Shown one piece after another: positions 9,650-19,501 of a stretch of 64,000 nucleotides of DNA. Source of the DNA: Zwartia vadi. Lineage in GTDB: Bacteria; Pseudomonadota; Gammaproteobacteria; Burkholderiales; Burkholderiaceae_B. How positions within the stretch are numbered: the first letter of the stretch is position 1; every line of letters begins with the position of its first letter. The position numbers and the translations under genes are program-made. Under the pieces are notes generated by a model, which was given only the letters and a program-made list of their open reading frames with translations, was not told where the DNA came from and did not search any database. Location of the stretch: the NCBI RefSeq assembly GCF_030410375.1, contig NZ_JAUHHE010000011.1:62001-126000 (forward strand), written 5' to 3'.

Positions 9650-11400
9650 GTAGGTAACTCCTCGGACTGAAGATGCTTCTGCGCCTCAAGATTTGAGACG
9701 CAGGGCAATGTGAAGCGGAAAGTTGTTCCGCCCTCTGGATTGCTGACCGCCCAAAGGCGACCATGATGGGATTCGATGATCGTTCGGCATATGTTTAAAC
9801 CCATGCCTAGACCCTCGGACTTGGTACTGAAAAAAGGTTCGAACAGTCGCTCTGGATCTGATAGACCATGTCCGCGATCGGTCACAGCCACCTCTATTTG
9901 ATTGTCATGCATTGTCACATTGACAAGCAGAGTTTCCACTGCACTTTGCTCCATGGATTCCAAGCCGTTTTTGAGCAAGTTCAGCAAAACTTGTTCAATC
10001 AGAATCGGATCGGCAAAGACGTCCGGCAAGTGATCTGGAACGTTGCAATTAATGGCGACTTGACGCTTGCGGGAGTGAATCTCGGCAAGACTGATCGCAT
10101 TATCGACCACGGTTTGAATTTGTATTGCCTGACGACGCGGTTCGCTTCGTTTAACAAAGTCACGAATACGACTAATGATTTTACCTGCGCGCTGCGCCTG
10201 AGCCGCTGCTTTTTCAAGTGCGGGCAACAAGGCTTCCATATTGGTGTTACCCGACTTGACCATTGCGACGGCACCCATGCTGTAGTTGGCAATCGCAGTC
10301 AGCGGCTGATTTAATTCATGTGCCAATGAGGAGGCCATTTCACCCATCGTAGTCAATCGACTGGTGAGTTGAATTTTTTCCTGTTGAATCCTGGACGCTT
10401 CTTCGTGTTGTCGGCGCTCAGTGATGTCGCGGGCAACTTGCAACCTCACGCGTCTGCCATCCGTCCAAGCAAGCATGCGGTGTTGAACCTCAAACCATCT
10501 CTGTACGGATGCTGAAAAAATCTCAACGGATTCATCTGTGTAACGTCCTCGACGGCCAGCGAGCAGCTCGTCGTGTCCGTTTGTCTGTGCGCCAAACAAA
10601 CGACGATACGTTCTGTTTGCGAAGAGGAGTTCCAGGCCCTCATTCGTGTCGGCTGTCACCGAGATCGCGTCATCCAGCCCTTCCAATACTGTCATGAAGC
10701 GTTCGTGCGCGGCGGTGAGGGCTTCTCTGATGCGCTTGGGCTCGGTAATGTCAGTCATCGAGGTCATCCAGCCGATCTGATTACCCTGAGGATCAAGCAG
10801 CGGGGAGACATACATCCGGGCATTGAAGCGCGAGCCATCACGTCGTTGCGCTTCAAGCTCAAGTCCGCTGCTTGGTGCTTTGCCTGTTAAGACCGTCTCT
10901 AATGTCTGAAGATGAGTGTCGTGCATGCCGGGTACCCAATAGGGAAAGGGTGGCATGCGGCCGATCAGATCCGCTTCGTTCCAACCAATCATGCGACAAA
11001 ACGCTGGATTGACGTATGCGATTCTTCCCTCGAGATCCAATACTCTCATGCCTGTTGACATGGAGTTCTCCATGGCGCGCCTAAAGCCTGTTTCAGCAAT
11101 GAGCGCTGCTTCCGCCTCAGAGCGATAGCGCGTGTAGCGCCACAGGATCAAGAGCGCGATCACAATCACGACTGAAAGTGCGATGACCACCCAGATGAGC
11201 CGGTGCTGTCTCATCTCCTGATCGATCGTGATAAACATCACGCTGCCGTCTTGAATGCGTTGCAACCAAAAGAAGGCACCCATGACGCACGCATAGAGAA
11301 TCAGAATCAGCATAGGCGTGAGCCAATACCAGCGACGCCTGCGAAGGCGAGCCTGGTCTAAAAAAGGCGTAGCAATGACTGACTTTGGGGGAGCGGACAT
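9646..11400 (-). CDS. PAS-domain sensor histidine kinase (FixL/DctB-like)
   Basis: A 584-residue inner-membrane kinase. Two hydrophobic segments (about 24-46 and 68-90) bracket a very short periplasmic loop of some 20 residues, followed by two PAS domains (about 105-215 and 235-340), a HisKA domain with the phosphorylated His near 361 in SLAHELNQPLTAI, and an HATPase_c domain with GHGLSDP and the FFSTKSEGLGMGL lid. The small loop argues against sensing a periplasmic ligand. The PAS domains are more likely to sense a cytosolic or redox cue. I see no clear haem-ligand signature. It starts a five-gene minus-strand run ending with sco. Confidence 0.92.
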   Translation of the reverse strand: MSAPPKSVIATPFLDQARLRRRRWYWLTPMLILILYACVMGAFFWLQRIQDGSVMFITIDQEMRQHRLIWVVIALSVVIVIALLILWRYTRYRSEAEAALIAETGFRRAMENSMSTGMRVLDLEGRIAYVNPAFCRMIGWNEADLIGRMPPFPYWVPGMHDTHLQTLETVLTGKAPSSGLELEAQRRDGSRFNARMYVSPLLDPQGNQIGWMTSMTDITEPKRIREALTAAHERFMTVLEGLDDAISVTADTNEGLELLFANRTYRRLFGAQTNGHDELLAGRRGRYTDESVEIFSASVQRWFEVQHRMLAWTDGRRVRLQVARDITERRQHEEASRIQQEKIQLTSRLTTMGEMASSLAHELNQPLTAIANYSMGAVAMVKSGNTNMEALLPALEKAAAQAQRAGKIISRIRDFVKRSEPRRQAIQIQTVVDNAISLAEIHSRKRQVAINCNVPDHLPDVFADPILIEQVLLNLLKNGLESMEQSAVETLLVNVTMHDNQIEVAVTDRGHGLSDPERLFEPFFSTKSEGLGMGLNICRTIIESHHGRLWAVSNPEGGTTFRFTLPCVSNLEAQKHLQSEELPT

Positions 11401-11464
11401 ATTTCGAGTTTATTTACAGATCGTGCATTTTAGTCAGGTTATGGTGTGAGATCACCGTCTTGCT

Positions 11465-11499
11465 TTTCATAATACGAAAATACGTCCCGCCTTATGAAA
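11465..11499. promoter_or_regulatory. inverted repeat TTTCATAA-N19-TTATGAAA upstream of aceE
   Basis: Two perfect 8-base half-sites lie at 11465-11472 and 11492-11499 in the 200-base gap between the divergent histidine kinase gene and aceE. The spacer also holds a direct repeat ATACG (11472 and 11480). The arrangement suits binding of a dimeric regulator, possibly the neighbouring FixJ-type protein or a PdhR-like factor. That it is an operator is inference. Confidence 0.4.
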
Positions 11500-11600
11500 T
11501 TTTTGTTGCTCCCATTAATAGATGTACATAGAATGCGGCAAATACCCAAAAAACAGGTAGGCTCTTATATAAACAAGAACCTACGTACCAGGAGATTCAC

Positions 11601-14300
11601 ATGGCACCTCAAGCTGCCGCTTTCAATGCCGCGAACGATGTTGACTCGCAAGAAACGCAAGAATGGCTAGATGCTTTGGCAGCGGTGCTGGACCGTGAGG
11701 GTCCGGACCGTGCGCATTACTTGTTGGAACGACTGACAGATTTGGCACGTCGCTCCGGCGCACACATTCCTTTTTCTCCCAATACGGCTTATCTCAACAC
11801 CATACCTGTTGGGCATGAACCCGCTCATCCGGGCAATCTCGAGCTTGAAGCTCGTATTCGCAGCATCATTCGCTGGAATGCGATGGCGATGGTTGTAAAA
11901 GCCAACAAGCACAATCCCCCTGATGGCGGCGATCTTGGCGGTCACATCGCCTCTTTTGCCTCACTGGCCACAATGATCGGTTGCGGACAAAATCACTTTT
12001 GGCATGCAGATACGCCAGAGCGTGGTGGAGATCTTGTTTACTTCCAAGGTCATTCATCCCCGGGTGTGTATGGGCGTGCTTACCTTGAGGGTCGCCTGAC
12101 AGAGGAACAGCTTGACCATTTTCGCCAAGAAGTCGATGGTAAAGGGCTATCTTCATATCCCCACCCCAAGCTCATGCCCGAGTTCTGGCAGTTTCCGACA
12201 GTGTCCATGGGACTCGGTCCTCTGATGGCGATTTATCAGGCGAGATTTCTTAAATATTTGCACGCCCGCGGCATTGCCGATACGAGCCAGCGCAAAGTCT
12301 GGGTGTTCTGCGGTGACGGTGAAATGGATGAGCCCGAGTCACTTGGTGCGATCAGTTTGGCTGCCCGTGAAAAGCTTGATAATTTGATCTTTGTGATCAA
12401 TTGCAACCTTCAGCGACTTGACGGTCCTGTCCGCGGCAACGGCAAAATTATCCAAGAACTTGAAGGTGATTTCCGCGGCAGCGGCTGGAATGTCATCAAG
12501 ATGATTTGGGGCGGTTACTGGGATCCTTTGCTGGCAAGCGACAAGGAAGGCATCCTGCGTCAGATCATGGAAGAAACCGTGGATGGCGAATATCAGGCTT
12601 ACAAGGCCAATGATGGCAAGTTTGTTCGTGAACATTTCTTTGGCAAGCATCCCAAATTGCTTGAAATGGTTTCACGCATGAGTGACGAAGATGTTTGGCG
12701 CCTAAATCGTGGCGGTCATGATCCCCACAAGGTTTACGCTGCGTTTTCAGCAGCAACCAAACATGTTGGACAGCCGACTGTCATCTTGGCTAAAACGATC
12801 AAGGGTTACGGTGTCGGCCATCTTGTTCAAGCCAAAAATCCTTCGCATCAACAGAAAAAACTTGATACGGATACGATCCGTGAGTTCCGTGATCGCTACA
12901 ACATTCCTATCCCAGATAGCAAGATCGAAGAAGTCCCTTATTTCAAGCCTGCAGAAGACTCACCTGAGATGGTTTATCTGCATGAGCGTCGTAAAGCTCT
13001 TGGTGGATATCTGCCTAAGCGACGCACACACGCTGATGAAAAACTTAAAGCTCCTGAGCTTGAGGTCTTCCGCCCCGTACTCGATCCAACAGCCGAGGGG
13101 CGTGAAATTTCAACCACGCAAGCATTTGTTCGCGTGTTGAATCAAGTCTTGCGCGACAAGGATCTTGGCCCAAGAGTAGTCCCTATATTGGCTGATGAGT
13201 CCCGTACCTTTGGTATGGAAGGACTGTTCCGTCAAATTGGTATTTATGCACCAGAAGGTCAAAAATACACACCTGTAGATAAAGATCAGGTGATGTATTA
13301 CCGTGAGTCCTCTGACGGACAGCTGCTGCAAGAGGGAATCAACGAAGCAGGGGCCTTTAGTTCATGGATTGCTGCGGCGACTTCGTACTCGACGAACAAC
13401 CGCATCATGATTCCTTTTTACATCTACTACTCGATGTTTGGTTTCCAGCGGATTGGAGATTTGGCCTGGGCAGCAGGAGACATGCAGGCGCGTGGCTTTT
13501 TGCTAGGCGGCACTGCGGGACGCACAACACTGAATGGTGAGGGATTGCAGCACGAGGATGGTCACAGCCATATATTCTCCTCCACGATCCCGAATTGCGT
13601 ATCCTATGACCCGACTTTTGCGCATGAGCTCGCTGTCATTATTCAGCACGGTCTCAAGCGAATGGTTGAAAATCAGGAAAACGTGTTCTTCTACCTGACG
13701 GTCATGAATGAAAACTACGCCCAACCTGGTCTGAATAAGGGCGACGAAGAGGGCATCATTCGCGGCATGTATCGTCTGAAGAAAGGCGGGAAAAACAAGT
13801 TGCGCGCCCAATTGCTTGGCTCCGGAACGATCTTGCGCGAAGTGATCGCCGCTGCCGAACTTCTTGAAAATGACTGGGGTGTTTCAGCCGATATCTGGAG
13901 CGTGACGAGCTTCACTGAACTGCGTCGCGATGGTTTGGACTGCGAGCGTCACAATATGTTGCATCCCACCGGTAAATCTAAAACGCCTTATGTGACCAGC
14001 CTGCTTGAAAAAACAGAAGGTCCAATCATCGCTTCGACTGATTACATGAAGCTGTTTGCCGATCAGGTCCGTCCCTTCATGCCTCGTGGTCGTGACTATA
14101 AGGTTCTAGGAACGGATGGCTTTGGACGATCAGACTTCCGCTCCAAGTTACGCGAGCATTTCGAAGTGGATCGACATTTCGTTGTACTGGCTACGTTGCG
14201 TGCTTTGGCTGATGAAGGCGTCGTTCCGGTGAGTCAAGTTGCGGCCGCCATCAAGAAATACGGCATTAATCCTAACAAAGCCAATCCTCAATACGCTTGA
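11601..14300 (+). CDS. aceE: pyruvate dehydrogenase E1 component (homodimeric type)
   Basis: The 899-residue E1 decarboxylates pyruvate with thiamine diphosphate and passes the acetyl group to the lipoyl arm of E2. It is full length for the homodimeric, gammaproteobacterial/betaproteobacterial type. The thiamine diphosphate motif is visible as GDGEMDEPES followed by the Asn in FVINCNLQRLDG, and the active-site stretch HGDL-like GLQHEDGHSH is present in the C-terminal half. The ATG has a good ribosome site (AGGAG at 11590-11594). It heads the aceE-aceF-lpdA operon, with a 200-base regulatory gap upstream that it shares with the divergent sensor kinase. Confidence 0.97.
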   Translation: MAPQAAAFNAANDVDSQETQEWLDALAAVLDREGPDRAHYLLERLTDLARRSGAHIPFSPNTAYLNTIPVGHEPAHPGNLELEARIRSIIRWNAMAMVVKANKHNPPDGGDLGGHIASFASLATMIGCGQNHFWHADTPERGGDLVYFQGHSSPGVYGRAYLEGRLTEEQLDHFRQEVDGKGLSSYPHPKLMPEFWQFPTVSMGLGPLMAIYQARFLKYLHARGIADTSQRKVWVFCGDGEMDEPESLGAISLAAREKLDNLIFVINCNLQRLDGPVRGNGKIIQELEGDFRGSGWNVIKMIWGGYWDPLLASDKEGILRQIMEETVDGEYQAYKANDGKFVREHFFGKHPKLLEMVSRMSDEDVWRLNRGGHDPHKVYAAFSAATKHVGQPTVILAKTIKGYGVGHLVQAKNPSHQQKKLDTDTIREFRDRYNIPIPDSKIEEVPYFKPAEDSPEMVYLHERRKALGGYLPKRRTHADEKLKAPELEVFRPVLDPTAEGREISTTQAFVRVLNQVLRDKDLGPRVVPILADESRTFGMEGLFRQIGIYAPEGQKYTPVDKDQVMYYRESSDGQLLQEGINEAGAFSSWIAAATSYSTNNRIMIPFYIYYSMFGFQRIGDLAWAAGDMQARGFLLGGTAGRTTLNGEGLQHEDGHSHIFSSTIPNCVSYDPTFAHELAVIIQHGLKRMVENQENVFFYLTVMNENYAQPGLNKGDEEGIIRGMYRLKKGGKNKLRAQLLGSGTILREVIAAAELLENDWGVSADIWSVTSFTELRRDGLDCERHNMLHPTGKSKTPYVTSLLEKTEGPIIASTDYMKLFADQVRPFMPRGRDYKVLGTDGFGRSDFRSKLREHFEVDRHFVVLATLRALADEGVVPVSQVAAAIKKYGINPNKANPQYA

Positions 14301-14314
14301 TAGAGAGACCCGAT

Positions 14315-15673
14315 ATGAGTAACGTCACCGCAATACAAGTTCCGGACATCGGGGATTTCGATACCGTAGAGGTCATCGAGGTTCTGGTGAAGGTTGGAGA
14401 CACTGTTAAAGCTGAACAAAGTTTAATTACGGTTGAGTCAGACAAAGCTTCGATGGAAATCCCTACTTCCATCGGTGGTGTGGTCAAGTCTATCGAAGTC
14501 AAGGTGGGAGACAAGGTCAAGCAGGGGAGTGTCATGATGCATGTGGATGCAGTCGCATCCGCCGCCCCAGCGCCCGCCGCGGCTGTTGCCCCAACTCCCT
14601 CTGTTTCTGCTCCAGCTTCACCAGCACCAGCACCAGCACCAGCACCAGCGTCCGTGCCAGCAGCAGCCATCCCCGCTGCATCAGCGAGCGTTGCGCCTGC
14701 TGGGTTGTCAGCGCCCCCGGCCGGCAAGCTCGAGCTACCGCTCTCCACGGCCGGTATGGCGCATGCTTCGCCTTCCGTGCGCAAGTTTGCCCGTGAGCTT
14801 GGCGTTGATCTTGCGCTTGTTACCGGCACAGGACCTAAGCACCGCATTTTGCAAGAAGACGTTCAAAACTTTGTCAAACAAGCCTTGTCGGGTGGAGCAG
14901 GCTCTTCTGCGGGTGTTGCAGCAGGCGGCTCTCTGGGCGGATTGGAATTATTGCCATGGCCAAAGATTGATTTCACTAAATTTGGCGAGGTGACACCGAA
15001 ACCTCTTTCGCGTATCAAGAAAATTTCCGGTGCCAATTTGCATCGCAATTGGGTAATGATCCCGCATGTCACGAATAATGACGAAGCTGATATTACTGAT
15101 CTTGAAGCTTTGCGTGTGACGCTCAACAAAGAAAACGAAAAGTCAGGCGTCAAAGTCACTATGCTTGCGTTTCTAATTAAGGCATGTGTGGCAGCCCTGA
15201 AAAAGTTTCCTGATTTCAATGCATCGATTGATGGCGATCAGCTGATCATGAAACAGTATTTCCATATAGGATTTGCTGCCGACACACCTAACGGTCTCGT
15301 TGTTCCCGTTATTCGTGATGCGGATAAAAAGGGCATTCTTGAGTTGGCCACTGAAAGTAGCGAGCTTGCCAAAAAAGCACGTGATGGAAAACTGTCTCCT
15401 GCTGAAATGCAAGGCGGATGTTTTTCGATCTCCTCGCTTGGCGGTATAGGCGGTACGCATTTCACGCCGATTATCAATGCTCCTGAATTGGCGATCCTTG
15501 GCGTGTCGCGCTCCTACATGAAGCCGGTTTGGGATGGTAAAGCCTTTGTTCCACAGCTGACCCTGCCTCTTTCGCTGTCTTATGACCATCGCGTCATTGA
15601 TGGCGCTGCGGCTGCACGCTTCAATGCCTATCTTGGCAGTCTCCTGGCGGACTTCCGCCGTATTGCACTTTAA
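14315..15673 (+). CDS. aceF: dihydrolipoyllysine acetyltransferase, pyruvate dehydrogenase E2
   Basis: E2 core of the pyruvate dehydrogenase complex, transferring acetyl groups to CoA. From the ATG at 14315 (with GAGAGA as ribosome site) it has 452 residues: one lipoyl domain (about 1-80, lipoyl Lys44 in VESDKASME), a long Ala/Pro linker, a peripheral-subunit-binding domain (about 150-185, PSVRKFARELGVDL) and the catalytic domain ending in SLSYDHRVIDGAAAARF with the HxxxD motif. Many E2 proteins have two or three lipoyl domains. Here there is one, with a second carried by E3. The linker contains an in-frame hexamer repeat. Confidence 0.96.
   Translation: MSNVTAIQVPDIGDFDTVEVIEVLVKVGDTVKAEQSLITVESDKASMEIPTSIGGVVKSIEVKVGDKVKQGSVMMHVDAVASAAPAPAAAVAPTPSVSAPASPAPAPAPAPASVPAAAIPAASASVAPAGLSAPPAGKLELPLSTAGMAHASPSVRKFARELGVDLALVTGTGPKHRILQEDVQNFVKQALSGGAGSSAGVAAGGSLGGLELLPWPKIDFTKFGEVTPKPLSRIKKISGANLHRNWVMIPHVTNNDEADITDLEALRVTLNKENEKSGVKVTMLAFLIKACVAALKKFPDFNASIDGDQLIMKQYFHIGFAADTPNGLVVPVIRDADKKGILELATESSELAKKARDGKLSPAEMQGGCFSISSLGGIGGTHFTPIINAPELAILGVSRSYMKPVWDGKAFVPQLTLPLSLSYDHRVIDGAAAARFNAYLGSLLADFRRIAL
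14621..14650 (+). repeat. hexanucleotide repeat (CCAGCA) x5 in the aceF linker
   Basis: Four perfect CCAGCA units plus CCAGCG encode consecutive Pro-Ala pairs of the flexible linker. Since the unit is six bases, changes in copy number would lengthen or shorten the linker without breaking the frame. Confidence 0.8.
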
Positions 15674-15682
15674 GGAGTTGCC

Positions 15683-17482
15683 ATGAGCAATCCAATCGAT
15701 GTAATCGTGCCAGATATCGGAGACTTTGACACAGTTGAAGTCATTGAGGTGTTAGTTAAAGCAGGGGATACTGTCCGGGCCGATCAAGGTTTGATCACGG
15801 TTGAGTCGGATAAAGCCTCCATGGAAATTCCCAGCGCACAAGCGGGCGTGATCAAAAGTATTGCTGTCAAAGTTGGTGACAAGGTCAAACAAGGCTCAGT
15901 CATTATGAAGATGGATGCAAGTTCCACGTCTTCGAGTGCCTCAGCTCCTGTTGCAACTCCTATTACATCCGCAGCGGTTGCTGCCCCCCCAGCATCTCCC
16001 GCTCCTTCGGTGTCCGCATCATCAAGCACGCCTATCGCGCAGCAAGCGCCCGCTAGTTTCGCCGGTAAAGTTGATAGTCAGTGTGATTTGCTCGTGCTCG
16101 GTGCGGGCCCTGGTGGCTATTCTGCAGCGTTTCGTGCCGCAGATCTTGGCTTGAACGTTATCCTCGTTGAGCGTTATGCGACGCTGGGTGGTGTTTGCTT
16201 GAATGTAGGGTGTATTCCCTCAAAGGCCTTGCTTCATACGGCTGCAGTGCTTGAAGAAGCCCAGGCGCTTGAGGCGCACGGTATTTCCTTTGCGAAACCC
16301 AAAATTGACCTCGACAAGCTGCGAGCGTTTAAAGATGGTGTCATCGGGAAGTTGACTGGCGGTTTAGCCGGTATGGCTCGAGCGCGTAAAGTGACGGTGA
16401 TCCAAGGCGTGGGTGAGTTTCTGACTGCCAATCACCTTAGCGTCAAGACAGACAAGGGCGTGCATACCATTTCTTTTAGCCAAGCCATCATTGCCGCAGG
16501 TAGTCAGTCTGTCAAATTACCCTTTATGCCTAACGATGAGCGAGTGGTTGACTCGACCGGAGCGCTTCTTTTACGAAGTATTCCCAAGAAAATGTTGATC
16601 GTGGGTGGCGGCATTATCGGACTGGAGATGGGAACAGTGTATTCCGCACTGGGATCGCGATTGGATGTCGTTGAGATGCAAGATGGCTTGATGCAGGGTG
16701 CAGATCGCGATTTGGTGAAGGTCTGGCAAAAGATGAATAGCAATCGTTTCGATCATTTGATGCTAAAGACCAAAACGATTGGAGCCGAAGCCAAGAAAGA
16801 TGGTATTTACGTCACGTTCGAGGGCGAGGGTGCCCCCAAAGAGGCTCAGCGTTACGATTTAGTGCTGCAAGCAGTAGGTCGCACACCCAATGGTAAGAAA
16901 ATTGCCGCCGAGCGTGCAGGTGTCGCTGTGACAGAGCGCGGCTTCATAGAAGTCGATCGTCAAATGCGTACCAATGTCCCCAATATTTTTGCGATTGGTG
17001 ACATAGTCGGTCAGCCAATGCTCGCTCATAAAGCCGTACACGAAGGACATGTGGCAGCCGAGGCTGCTGCCGGACATAAGAGCTTTTTCGATGCAAGGGT
17101 GATTCCATCCGTTGCCTACACCGATCCCGAAATTGCCTGGGTTGGACTGACAGAAGACCAGGCCAAGCAAGAGGGTATCTCGGTGACAAAGGGTGTGTTC
17201 CCATGGGCAGCTTCGGGCCGCGCGATTGCAAACGGCCGCGACGAGGGGTTTACCAAACTTTTATTTGATGCAACCACCCACAAAATTTTAGGTGGTGGGA
17301 TTGTCGGAACGCATGCAGGCGATCTGATTGGTGAGGTGGCTCTTGCGATTGAGATGGGTGCTGATGCAGTCGACATTGGTAAAACCATCCACCCGCACCC
17401 AACGCTTGGCGAGTCGATTGGCTTAGCTGCAGAAGCAGCGGAAGGTCACTGTACGGATTTACCGCCAGTACGTAAAAAGTAA
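15683..17482 (+). CDS. lpdA: dihydrolipoyl dehydrogenase with N-terminal lipoyl domain (E3)
   Basis: E3 reoxidises dihydrolipoyl groups of the pyruvate dehydrogenase complex using FAD and NAD+. The 599-residue chain carries an extra lipoyl domain (1 to about 80, Lys44 in VESDKASME), an Ala/Pro/Ser linker, then the full flavoprotein: FAD motif [13 protein letters not shown], redox pair Cys172/Cys177 in [12 protein letters not shown] motif [10 protein letters not shown], and the C-terminal HPHPTLGE catalytic pair. Lipoyl-E3 fusions are known in Neisseria and several Burkholderiales. The gene follows aceF by nine bases, with an AAGGAG ribosome site, and ends just before a strong terminator. Confidence 0.96.
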   Translation: MSNPIDVIVPDIGDFDTVEVIEVLVKAGDTVRADQGLITVESDKASMEIPSAQAGVIKSIAVKVGDKVKQGSVIMKMDASSTSSSASAPVATPITSAAVAAPPASPAPSVSASSSTPIAQQAPASFAGKVDSQCDLLVLGAGPGGYSAAFRAADLGLNVILVERYATLGGVCLNVGCIPSKALLHTAAVLEEAQALEAHGISFAKPKIDLDKLRAFKDGVIGKLTGGLAGMARARKVTVIQGVGEFLTANHLSVKTDKGVHTISFSQAIIAAGSQSVKLPFMPNDERVVDSTGALLLRSIPKKMLIVGGGIIGLEMGTVYSALGSRLDVVEMQDGLMQGADRDLVKVWQKMNSNRFDHLMLKTKTIGAEAKKDGIYVTFEGEGAPKEAQRYDLVLQAVGRTPNGKKIAAERAGVAVTERGFIEVDRQMRTNVPNIFAIGDIVGQPMLAHKAVHEGHVAAEAAAGHKSFFDARVIPSVAYTDPEIAWVGLTEDQAKQEGISVTKGVFPWAASGRAIANGRDEGFTKLLFDATTHKILGGGIVGTHAGDLIGEVALAIEMGADAVDIGKTIHPHPTLGESIGLAAEAAEGHCTDLPPVRKK

Positions 17483-17510
17483 ATCACAATAGTCTTTAGC
17501 AAGTTAAAGA

Positions 17511-17539
17511 GGGTGTCAATTATTTGACACCCTTTTTTT
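17511..17539 (+). terminator. rho-independent terminator of the aceEF-lpdA operon
   Basis: A perfect nine-base stem GGGTGTCAA/TTGACACCC with a four-base TTAT loop is followed by seven T. Its T-run touches the end of the convergent TRAP permease gene at 17538. Confidence 0.95.
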
Positions 17540-19376
17540 ATAACGCGACAGTTGAAAACCAGGGCACGGCCGCAATGAGCACAAGACCAGCAATCAGTGC
17601 AAGGATATAGGGCCAAATTGCGCCCATCACTTCATCAGGTGAGGTGTTGCCAATTCGGCACGCAACAAAAAAGCCTATGCCAATAGGCGGCATCATCAAT
17701 CCAATATTCATTGCAGTAACAACCACCATTGAGTAGTGAATGTCATGGATGCCAAGTTTTCTTGCAATGGGAAACATGATGGGTGCAAGAATTAAAATCG
17801 CGGGTAAGCCTTCCAGCAAGCAACCTAATATCAAAAAGATCAAAATGGTCACAAGCATGAAGGTGAATACACCACCAGGTAGTGTGGTCAGAAAATTTGA
17901 GAGACTTTGTACGACACCACTTTGCGTGATTGCCCATGCCATGGCGGACGCAGTACCCAAAATCAATAGAATCGCTCCGCTTAAAGCGGCGGTTTCTACC
18001 AGCATGCTGTAAATTTTCCTCCAGCCCAGTCCGCCGTATAAGACTTGCCCAATAATCATGGCATAAAGAACCGCGATGGTAGAGACTTCGGTAGCGGTTG
18101 CTACGCCACCGCCTACGGCGCTTCGAATGAGAAAGGGTAATACGAGAGCGGGTGCGGCAATGATTAGGGTCCGTCCAATGATCGAAGAACTCGATCGTTT
18201 AACTTGATCCATGATTTCGTGACGAGCCTTCCAGCGCGCAAGAATCGCAAGCGCTAGAAGGAGTACCATCGCGATGATGACGCCGCTTTGAAAAAGCCCT
18301 GCGATCGAAACACCCGCGACAGAGCCCAGGACAATTAATACGATGCTTGGCGGAACGGTATCCGCCATTGCCGCGCCCGTAGCAAGCAAGGCAATCATCT
18401 CCTTTGGTTGATGGCCGCGGCGTTTCATTTCAGGAAAAAGTGCGGGTGCGATCGTTGCCATGTCAGAAACTTTCGATCCAGATATCCCAGAAACGATAAA
18501 GAGCGATCCTAGCAGCACATAGGACATACCCGCTTTGATGTGACCGAGTAGAGAGGCCAGAAAATCAACAATGGCTTTTCCCATGCCCGTTGCATCAAGA
18601 ATGCAACCTAACAGTACGAATATAGGCACAGAGACCAGAATCAAGCTCGACATGCCTTCGTCCATGCGCCCGATGACCACCATCAAGGGCACACTTGTCG
18701 CAAATGCTAAATAGCTGAGCGCACCAATTCCAAAGCAAAAGGCGATTGGAACCCCGGCGATCAGACAAAGTGAAACGAGAATCACAAGAAAAAATATGAT
18801 GTTGTAGAGACCAAGCTCAGTTAAGGCAGAGGATCCTATCCAACATGCGCCAACAAACAGGCAGGCGACAACAATTGCAGCGAATAAATCTCGTCCGCGA
18901 ACGGTTTTAGTTGCATAAGAGATGAGTATCGCAAGCATTGCCAGAATGCCAAAGGACAGGGCTGAGACGCGGTAGGTATTGGGTATGTTGAGTGCTGGAG
19001 ACTTAACAAACCACTCTTCCTGGGCATAAATAAGTGCTGGATGGATCAGTGCCAATAGGAAAACAACAATGGCGACAAGCGCGAGAGCGTGAACAAAACC
19101 TCGGACCTTCTGGGGCATCATGTCTAAAAACAAGCTCAGTCTCAAATGCTCATTGCGATGCATCGCAATCGCGGTTCCAAGCATCGCAAGCCATAGAAAG
19201 GACAAAGAGACCACTTCATCGACCCAAACGATGGGAAGCGAAAAAATATAACGTGCCACAACGCCGATAAAAAGCAGGACGATGATGACAACCATCAAGG
19301 CTGCGCTGAGGAATTCGAGTGGTTTGAGAAACCTTGAAATCATTGGCGCTGATTGGGTCGCTGCTTGGGAAGTCAT
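17538..19376 (-). CDS. TRAP transporter fused permease (DctQ-DctM)
   Basis: Inner-membrane permease of a tripartite ATP-independent periplasmic transporter, driven by a sodium or proton gradient. The 612-residue chain joins a DctQ-like small subunit (about 1-180, four membrane segments, with the typical WVDEVVSLSFLWLAMLG) to the large DctM subunit (about 190-612, many membrane segments, with GSKVSDMATIAPALFP and MPPIGIGFFVAC). Q and M are usually separate genes; fused forms are a known variant. The ATG has a CGGAG ribosome site. The binding-protein gene dctP lies upstream with a hairpin in between. The substrate is probably a carboxylate but cannot be specified. Confidence 0.93.
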   Translation of the reverse strand: MTSQAATQSAPMISRFLKPLEFLSAALMVVIIVLLFIGVVARYIFSLPIVWVDEVVSLSFLWLAMLGTAIAMHRNEHLRLSLFLDMMPQKVRGFVHALALVAIVVFLLALIHPALIYAQEEWFVKSPALNIPNTYRVSALSFGILAMLAILISYATKTVRGRDLFAAIVVACLFVGACWIGSSALTELGLYNIIFFLVILVSLCLIAGVPIAFCFGIGALSYLAFATSVPLMVVIGRMDEGMSSLILVSVPIFVLLGCILDATGMGKAIVDFLASLLGHIKAGMSYVLLGSLFIVSGISGSKVSDMATIAPALFPEMKRRGHQPKEMIALLATGAAMADTVPPSIVLIVLGSVAGVSIAGLFQSGVIIAMVLLLALAILARWKARHEIMDQVKRSSSSIIGRTLIIAAPALVLPFLIRSAVGGGVATATEVSTIAVLYAMIIGQVLYGGLGWRKIYSMLVETAALSGAILLILGTASAMAWAITQSGVVQSLSNFLTTLPGGVFTFMLVTILIFLILGCLLEGLPAILILAPIMFPIARKLGIHDIHYSMVVVTAMNIGLMMPPIGIGFFVACRIGNTSPDEVMGAIWPYILALIAGLVLIAAVPWFSTVAL

Positions 19377-19418
19377 AAATGCTCCGGGTCGTGCTGGATA
19401 TCTTAAAACTGTGTCAGG

Positions 19419-19451
19419 AAAAACTTGGGCGCCCGTTGGTGGGCGCCCGAG
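19419..19451 (-). terminator. GC-rich hairpin between dctP and dctQM (attenuator or terminator)
   Basis: GGGCGCCC occurs twice (19427-19434 and 19441-19448) around a six-base loop, giving an eight-base perfect GC stem. On the minus strand it is followed by AAG and five T. It lies between the binding-protein gene and the permease gene, where partial termination or 3'-end protection would give more binding protein than permease. Confidence 0.7.
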
Positions 19452-19501
19452 TTTGTGGTGCTTGATCCAAGTGAATGGACCTTCTGTCGAGCTTGGACCT
19501 T

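Noticed and set aside
9868..10314. 148-residue plus-strand frame within the histidine kinase gene
   Set aside because: Lies fully antisense to conserved HisKA/HATPase coding sequence and has no recognisable motif.
14272..14847. A 191-residue open frame on the minus strand over the aceF linker
   Set aside because: It is the shadow of the Ala/Pro linker; its Ala/Gly-rich composition comes from the GC-rich repeat, and it has no start signals or family match.
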